From the NCBI GenBank assembly GCA_041557595.1, contig JBFFGE010000177.1, positions 1 through 9,603 of the forward strand: 9,603 bases of DNA. The letters run 5' to 3'. The stretch's first letter is position 1; the number at the start of each line of letters is the position of its first letter. The DNA comes from JAOTYV01 sp041557595 (GTDB lineage Bacteria; Pseudomonadota; Alphaproteobacteria; UBA8366). The position numbers were made by a program, and so were the translations under genes. The notes beneath the pieces are model-generated. The model was given only the letters and a program-made list of their open reading frames with translations. It was not told the DNA's origin and ran no database searches. This document shows, piece after piece, positions 6,275 through 9,603 of the stretch.

Positions 6275-8038
6275 ATGGAGATGACGTCGCAGGAAGCCTT
6301 CGTTGAAACGCTGCGCGTGCAGGGGGTGAAGATTGCCTTCGGCATCGTTGGATCGGCCTTCATGCCGGGGCTGGACGTATTCGAACGGGCGGGCATTCGT
6401 TTTGTCGACGTTGCGCATGAGCAGGGCGGCGCGCATATGGCCGACGGTTATACGCGTTCCGGCGGGGAAATCGCCGTCTGTATCGCCCAGAACGGGCCCG
6501 GCATCACCAACTTTGTCACCGCCGTCGCGGCGGCCTACTGGAACCACACGCCGATGATCGTGGTGACCCCGGAAACCGCGACGCTGACACAGGGGCTTGG
6601 CGGTTTCCAGGAAACCCGGCAGCTGCCGGTGTTCGAGGAGATCACCTGCTATCAGGAGACGCTCGCGCATCCGAACCGGATGGTCGAGACGCTGACCCGG
6701 TGTTTCCAGCGCGCGCGCCAGCATTCGGCGCCGGTGCAGTTCAACCTGCCGCGCGACATGTTCTGCCACGTCATCGATGTCGAGATCCCCGAGCCGATCC
6801 TGCCGGGCCGGCAAATGGGCGACGAGGCGTCGATCGACGCGGCGGCCAAGCTGCTCGCGGGCGCCAAGTTTCCGGTCATCGTTTCCGGCGCCGGCGTGGT
6901 GCTGAGCGACGCGGTCGAGGAATGCAAGCAGCTCGCCGAAAAACTCGGCGCGCCGGTGGCCAACAGCTACCTGCACAATGACAGCTTCCCGGCGAGCCAT
7001 CCGCTCGCCGTCGGCCCGCTCGGCTATCAGGGCTGGGAATCGGCGATGGTGCTGGTCAAGCAGGCCGACGTGATCCTGGCCCTCGGCACCCGGCTGAACC
7101 CGTTCAGCACCCTGCCGCAGCACAACATCGAATACTGGACCGGCCAGGCCAAGATCGTGCAGGTCGACGCCAATCCGGATCAGCTCGGCCTCGCAAAGCC
7201 GATCGATATTGGCATCTGCGGCGATGCCCAGGCGGTCGCCAAGCAGCTTATCAAGGCGCTCGAAGGGCATGACGCGGGCCAGGCGGGCAAGAAGCGGATG
7301 GACGAGATCTCCACCCGCAAATCGGCCTGGCTGCAGAAGCTCGCCGGCTGGGATCACGAGGAAGACGATCCGGGCAGCACCTGGAACAAGCGCGCGCAGC
7401 AGGACGAGCCGGAGAAGATGGCGCCGCGCCAGGTCCTGCGGGCAATCCAGGACGGCTTGCCGGCCGACGCCATGGTGTCGACCGATATCGGCAACATCTG
7501 CGCCATGGCCAACAGCTACCTGCCGTTCGAGAAACCGCGCAGTTTCTTCGCGCCCGGCATGTTCGGCAATTGCGGCTACGCCTTTCCCGCCATCATGGGC
7601 ACCAAGCTCGCCAACCCGGACCGCCCGGCGGTCGCCCTGGTCGGCGACGGCGCCTTCGGCATCAGCCTGAACGAGCTGCCGACCTGCATCCGCATGGAAA
7701 TCCCGGTCACCGTGGTGGTGTTCCGCAACGGCCAGTGGGGCGCGGAAAAGAAGAACGACATCCTGTGGTTCGATGAGCGCTTCGTCGGCACCGAGCTCGG
7801 CGACGACTTCAGCTACGCCAAGGTCGCCGAGGCATTCGGCTGCAACGGTGTGCGGGTCGAGACGATGGAGGACCTGACCAAGGCGATCAAGGAGTCCTGC
7901 GCCGCCCAGAAGAAGGGCGTCACGACCCTGGTCGAAGTGGTGGTGAACAAGGAACTCGGCGCGCCGTTCCGCCGCGACGCCATGCAGGACCAACGCTGCC
8001 TGCTGCCGCGCTACAAGGACCTCACCGTCACGCACTAA
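6275..8038 (+). CDS. xsc: Sulfoacetaldehyde acetyltransferase (Xsc), thiamine-diphosphate dependent
   Basis: Xsc cleaves sulfoacetaldehyde with phosphate to acetyl phosphate and sulfite, the central desulfonation step in breakdown of taurine, isethionate and other C2 sulfonates; it acts in the cytoplasm. The 587-residue protein has the three-domain ThDP layout: an N-terminal pyrimidine-binding domain with catalytic Glu49 in VAHEQGGAHMADGY, a central domain (about 185-330) and a C-terminal domain with the ThDP-Mg motif GDG (457-459) ending at Asn485 in RNGQWGAEKKN. The RNGQWGAEKKN stretch and C-terminal RDAMQDQRCLLPRY resemble Xsc and not acetolactate synthase; this assignment is from memory. 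The ATG at 6275 follows GGGAGAG by seven bases; a second ATG two codons on is less well placed. It is transcribed divergently from iclR-pta-queC and ends in a strong terminator. The pairing with pta supports the substrate call. Acetolactate synthase or oxalyl-CoA decarboxylase are the less likely alternatives. Confidence 0.92.
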   Translation: MEMTSQEAFVETLRVQGVKIAFGIVGSAFMPGLDVFERAGIRFVDVAHEQGGAHMADGYTRSGGEIAVCIAQNGPGITNFVTAVAAAYWNHTPMIVVTPETATLTQGLGGFQETRQLPVFEEITCYQETLAHPNRMVETLTRCFQRARQHSAPVQFNLPRDMFCHVIDVEIPEPILPGRQMGDEASIDAAAKLLAGAKFPVIVSGAGVVLSDAVEECKQLAEKLGAPVANSYLHNDSFPASHPLAVGPLGYQGWESAMVLVKQADVILALGTRLNPFSTLPQHNIEYWTGQAKIVQVDANPDQLGLAKPIDIGICGDAQAVAKQLIKALEGHDAGQAGKKRMDEISTRKSAWLQKLAGWDHEEDDPGSTWNKRAQQDEPEKMAPRQVLRAIQDGLPADAMVSTDIGNICAMANSYLPFEKPRSFFAPGMFGNCGYAFPAIMGTKLANPDRPAVALVGDGAFGISLNELPTCIRMEIPVTVVVFRNGQWGAEKKNDILWFDERFVGTELGDDFSYAKVAEAFGCNGVRVETMEDLTKAIKESCAAQKKGVTTLVEVVVNKELGAPFRRDAMQDQRCLLPRYKDLTVTH

Positions 8039-8064
8039 GGGCGGGGATATCGGGCTTTACGCAG

Positions 8065-8094
8065 CGGGCGCCGGAGAAATTCGGCGCCCGTTTT
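8065..8094 (+). terminator. Rho-independent terminator of xsc
   Basis: A perfect nine-base-pair GC-rich stem (8065-8073 CGGGCGCCG with 8082-8090) closes an eight-base loop and is followed directly by TTTT (8091-8094). It begins 27 bases after the xsc stop. The stem also lies beyond the stop of the convergent tauD-like gene, but there is no T run on that side, so it is mainly a plus-strand terminator. Confidence 0.85.
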
Positions 8095-8103
8095 GCGTGG
8101 GCG

Positions 8104-9015
8104 CTACTGGCCTCGAAAATACGGCCGGTCGCCCTTCACCGTGACCCGGCGGCCGGTGCGTTTGTCGGGCCAGTAGTCCCACAGCGCCAGATGCTGGGTG
8201 CAACGGTTGTCCCAGAACGCGATGTCGTTGTCGCGCCAGGTGAAGCGCACCTGGAAGCGCGGCTGTGTCAGGTGGCGGCACAGGAAGGCGAGGATCGCGT
8301 CGCTTTCTTCCTCGGCGAGGCCGTTGATCCGCGTCGTGAAGGTCTCGTTGACGGAGAGCGCCTGCCGGCCCGAGACCGGATGGGTGCGCACCACCGGGTG
8401 CTCGGCCGCCGGGAACGCCTTGCCGCGGTCGTCCATGCCCCGGTTCGCATAGCGGCCGCGGAAAGCGCGTTCCGGATCGTGGGTCGCGGTGAGTTCGCGC
8501 AGCATCGCCTTCATCGGGTCGGAAAGCGCGTCATAGGCGGCGTACATGTTGGCGAACAGCGTGTCGCCGCCGGAGCGCGGCGTGCGGTGGATCTGCAGGA
8601 TCGTGCCGAGCGGCGGTTCCGCGTCGCTGGAGACATCGGTGTGCCAGTCGCTGCCGTTGTTGACGATCGAATTCTCGTCGATGTCGATCTCCATGATCGG
8701 CGGGTAACCGTCCATATGCGGCGAGGCCGGGTGCACATGCAGGTCGCCGAAATTGCGGCCGAAGGCGATGTGCTGCTCCGGCGACAGCTCCGGCTGGTCG
8801 CGGAAGAACAGGACGTTGTGGTTGGCCAGCGCCCGGGCCAGATCCGCCACCTGTTCCGCCGGTACCGGCCGGGTCAGGTCGACGCCCGTCACCGCGACGC
8901 CGATCACCGGCGTCACCGGCGCGACGTCGATGGTGTCGTATACGGCCTCGGCGCGGGAATTGGACAGGCCGCGCGCCTTGTCCGCCTTGGTGTGGTAGGT
9001 CCTGGTCTCGATCAT
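8104..9015 (-). CDS. tauD: TauD/TfdA-family Fe(II)/2-oxoglutarate sulfonate dioxygenase
   Basis: Enzymes of this family hydroxylate the carbon beside a sulfonate, using O2 and 2-oxoglutarate, and so release sulfite and an aldehyde. The 303-residue protein aligns along its length with E. coli TauD as I recall it. The iron ligands are His125 and Asp127 (WHTD) and His275 (RCTQHLALWD); Arg286 binds 2-oxoglutarate. The sulfonate-binding residues are kept (His95 and Arg290, equal to TauD His70 and Arg270), as are both pocket phenylalanines (185, 226). The amine end of the pocket differs: TauD Tyr73, Asp94, Asn95 and Ser158 become Ser98, Asn120, Gly121 and Ala184. The substrate may therefore be a sulfonate other than taurine. 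The start at 9015 has GAAGGAT six bases upstream; the open frame reaches 9237 but the extension is not protein-like. It is convergent with xsc and divergent from the peroxiredoxin gene. TauD gives aminoacetaldehyde from taurine, not the Xsc substrate, so the two are parallel routes. Confidence 0.88.
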   Translation of the reverse strand: MIETRTYHTKADKARGLSNSRAEAVYDTIDVAPVTPVIGVAVTGVDLTRPVPAEQVADLARALANHNVLFFRDQPELSPEQHIAFGRNFGDLHVHPASPHMDGYPPIMEIDIDENSIVNNGSDWHTDVSSDAEPPLGTILQIHRTPRSGGDTLFANMYAAYDALSDPMKAMLRELTATHDPERAFRGRYANRGMDDRGKAFPAAEHPVVRTHPVSGRQALSVNETFTTRINGLAEEESDAILAFLCRHLTQPRFQVRFTWRDNDIAFWDNRCTQHLALWDYWPDKRTGRRVTVKGDRPYFRGQ

Positions 9016-9187
9016 CGCCGATCCTTCCCGTTCGTCCTGAAGGTCGTCCGTTAAGTGTATTCGCTGAGCGTACGGATCGGAACCGCGCTGTTGCCGAAGT
9101 GCGTTGGCTTCCCTTTTGCCGCGTCCCGGGTCCGATGATAAAGTGTCGCCATCTTCGACAATATGCTCACTAACGAACGAGGAAACG
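9016..9187. promoter_or_regulatory. Divergent intergenic region between tauD-like gene and selenoperoxiredoxin gene
   Basis: These 172 bases separate two divergent genes and should contain both promoters. The clear elements are the two ribosome sites: AAGGA near 9022-9026 on the minus strand for the dioxygenase and GAGG at 9179-9182 on the plus strand, five bases before the peroxiredoxin ATG. A GATAAA at 9137-9142 resembles a -10 box but has no good partner at the right distance. Confidence 0.4.
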
Positions 9188-9603
9188 ATGGCCCTACCAG
9201 AAGTGGGAAACACGGCGCCGGCCTTCACCTTGCCCAATCAGGACGGGCAATCGGTGAGTTTGGCGGATTACGCGGGAAAGAACGTATTGGTCTGGTTCTT
9301 TCCGCGCGCCTTCGGCAACGGGTGAACCAAGCAAGCCAAGGGGTTCCGTGATCGAACCCAGGATTTTGCCGACAAGAATACCGTATTGCTGGGCGTGACC
9401 TTCAGTCCGGCGGATGACCTCAAAGAATGGAGCGGCGAGGTGGGCCTTACGTCGCAACTCCTGTACGACGCCGACCGGTCGGTCGCCATGGCCTATGGCG
9501 CGGCGGCCAGCGCGGACCAGGAAAGGGCCACGCGGGTCTCGGTCCTGGTCGGGCCGGACGGCAAGGTGATGAAGACCTACGCCACGCCGGACGCCGAAGG
9601 CCA
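9188..9603 (+). CDS. Peroxiredoxin with TGA-encoded (selenocysteine) peroxidatic residue, 3' end cut
   Basis: The protein belongs to the AhpC/TSA peroxiredoxins of the BCP/PrxQ type, which reduce hydroperoxides in the cytoplasm. It begins MALPEVGNTAPAFTLPNQDG, then VLVWFFPRAFGNG. Codon 46 (9323-9325) is TGA exactly where the family has its peroxidatic Cys (family pattern PGCTxEAxGFRD; here GNG-TGA-TKQAKGFRD). The same frame continues for 92 sense codons of good peroxiredoxin sequence (VLLGVTFSPADDLKEW, LLYDADRSVAMAYG, VSVLVGPDGKV) to the right edge. Sense continuation, position at the active site and a SECIS-like hairpin downstream make selenocysteine the best reading, so the first 45 codons are not a separate gene. 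The BCP resolving Cys, five residues on, is Lys51, and no other Cys occurs in the 138 codons seen. The Thr of the PxxxTxxC motif is Gly43. The ATG at 9188 has GAGG five bases upstream. A sense-to-TGA mutation of a Cys codon is the alternative. Confidence 0.85.
9341..9359 (+). promoter_or_regulatory. Putative bacterial SECIS hairpin for the peroxiredoxin TGA
   Basis: A perfect six-base-pair stem, GGGTTC (9341-9346) with GAACCC (9354-9359), closes the seven-base loop CGTGATC. The loop starts 21 bases after the TGA and has G as its second base. Both features fit the published bacterial SECIS model (16-37 bases from TGA to loop, a G in the first two loop bases; from memory). Outer pairings such as GCAA (9331-9334) with TTGC (9366-9369) could lengthen the helix. 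A competing five-pair hairpin, GAACC (9324-9328) with GGTTC (9342-9346), involves the TGA itself. The element lies within the coding sequence, where SelB would bind the mRNA. Confidence 0.65.

Noticed and set aside
6131..8035. A 634-residue minus-strand open frame
   Set aside because: It is a shadow antisense to xsc in high-GC sequence; its residues resemble no family, while xsc has complete ThDP motifs, ribosome site and terminator.
9016..9237. N-terminal extension of the TauD-like protein to 9237
   Set aside because: The extension would overlap the peroxiredoxin start, is unlike the family, and the ATG at 9015 has a good ribosome site.
9323..9325. TGA read as tryptophan (alternative genetic code)
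   Set aside because: TGA ends the iclR, pta and membrane-protein genes normally, and Trp would not fit the peroxidatic position.

Overview
The window looks like a piece of a high-GC Gram-negative chromosome, most likely alphaproteobacterial. This rests on base composition, compact gene spacing and the family mix (IclR regulator, Xsc, TauD-type dioxygenase, GGT-like Ntn hydrolase, QueC); no rRNA or tRNA is present to confirm it. TGA is used as a normal stop by iclR and pta, so a TGA=Trp code is not in play.

Layout: (1) 1-636, minus: a secreted four-EF-hand protein that runs off the left edge. (2) 849-2438, minus: a gamma-glutamyltransferase-like gene of normal length, interrupted by one in-frame TGA (codon 170) where homologues have Gly. 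(3) 2716-3573, plus: an unrecognised multi-pass membrane protein, divergent from the GGT-like gene. (4) 3645-6096, minus: a tight run iclR - pta - queC, with pta broken by an apparent 2-base deletion. (5) 6275-8038, plus, divergent from iclR: xsc, sulfoacetaldehyde acetyltransferase, followed by a strong hairpin terminator. (6) 8104-9015, minus and convergent to xsc: a TauD-family Fe(II)/2-oxoglutarate dioxygenase. (7) 9188-9603, plus, divergent from tauD and cut by the right edge: a peroxiredoxin whose peroxidatic residue is encoded by TGA, with a good bacterial SECIS-like hairpin just downstream, hence a probable selenoprotein.

The coherent biology is organosulfonate use: Xsc turns sulfoacetaldehyde plus phosphate into acetyl phosphate and sulfite, Pta would turn acetyl phosphate into acetyl-CoA, and the TauD-like enzyme would release sulfite from a sulfonate by a separate oxygenolytic route. 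The divergent IclR regulator is the natural candidate controller. No transporter and no enzyme making sulfoacetaldehyde (Tpa, TauXY) lies in the window. Substitutions in the TauD-like amine pocket and in the glutamyl-recognition residues of the GGT-like protein suggest that both act on substrates other than the textbook ones.

The most interesting item is the TGA-encoded peroxiredoxin at the right edge, which a standard gene caller would report as a short fragment. The GGT stop and the pta frameshift look like real mutations or sequence errors, not recoding.
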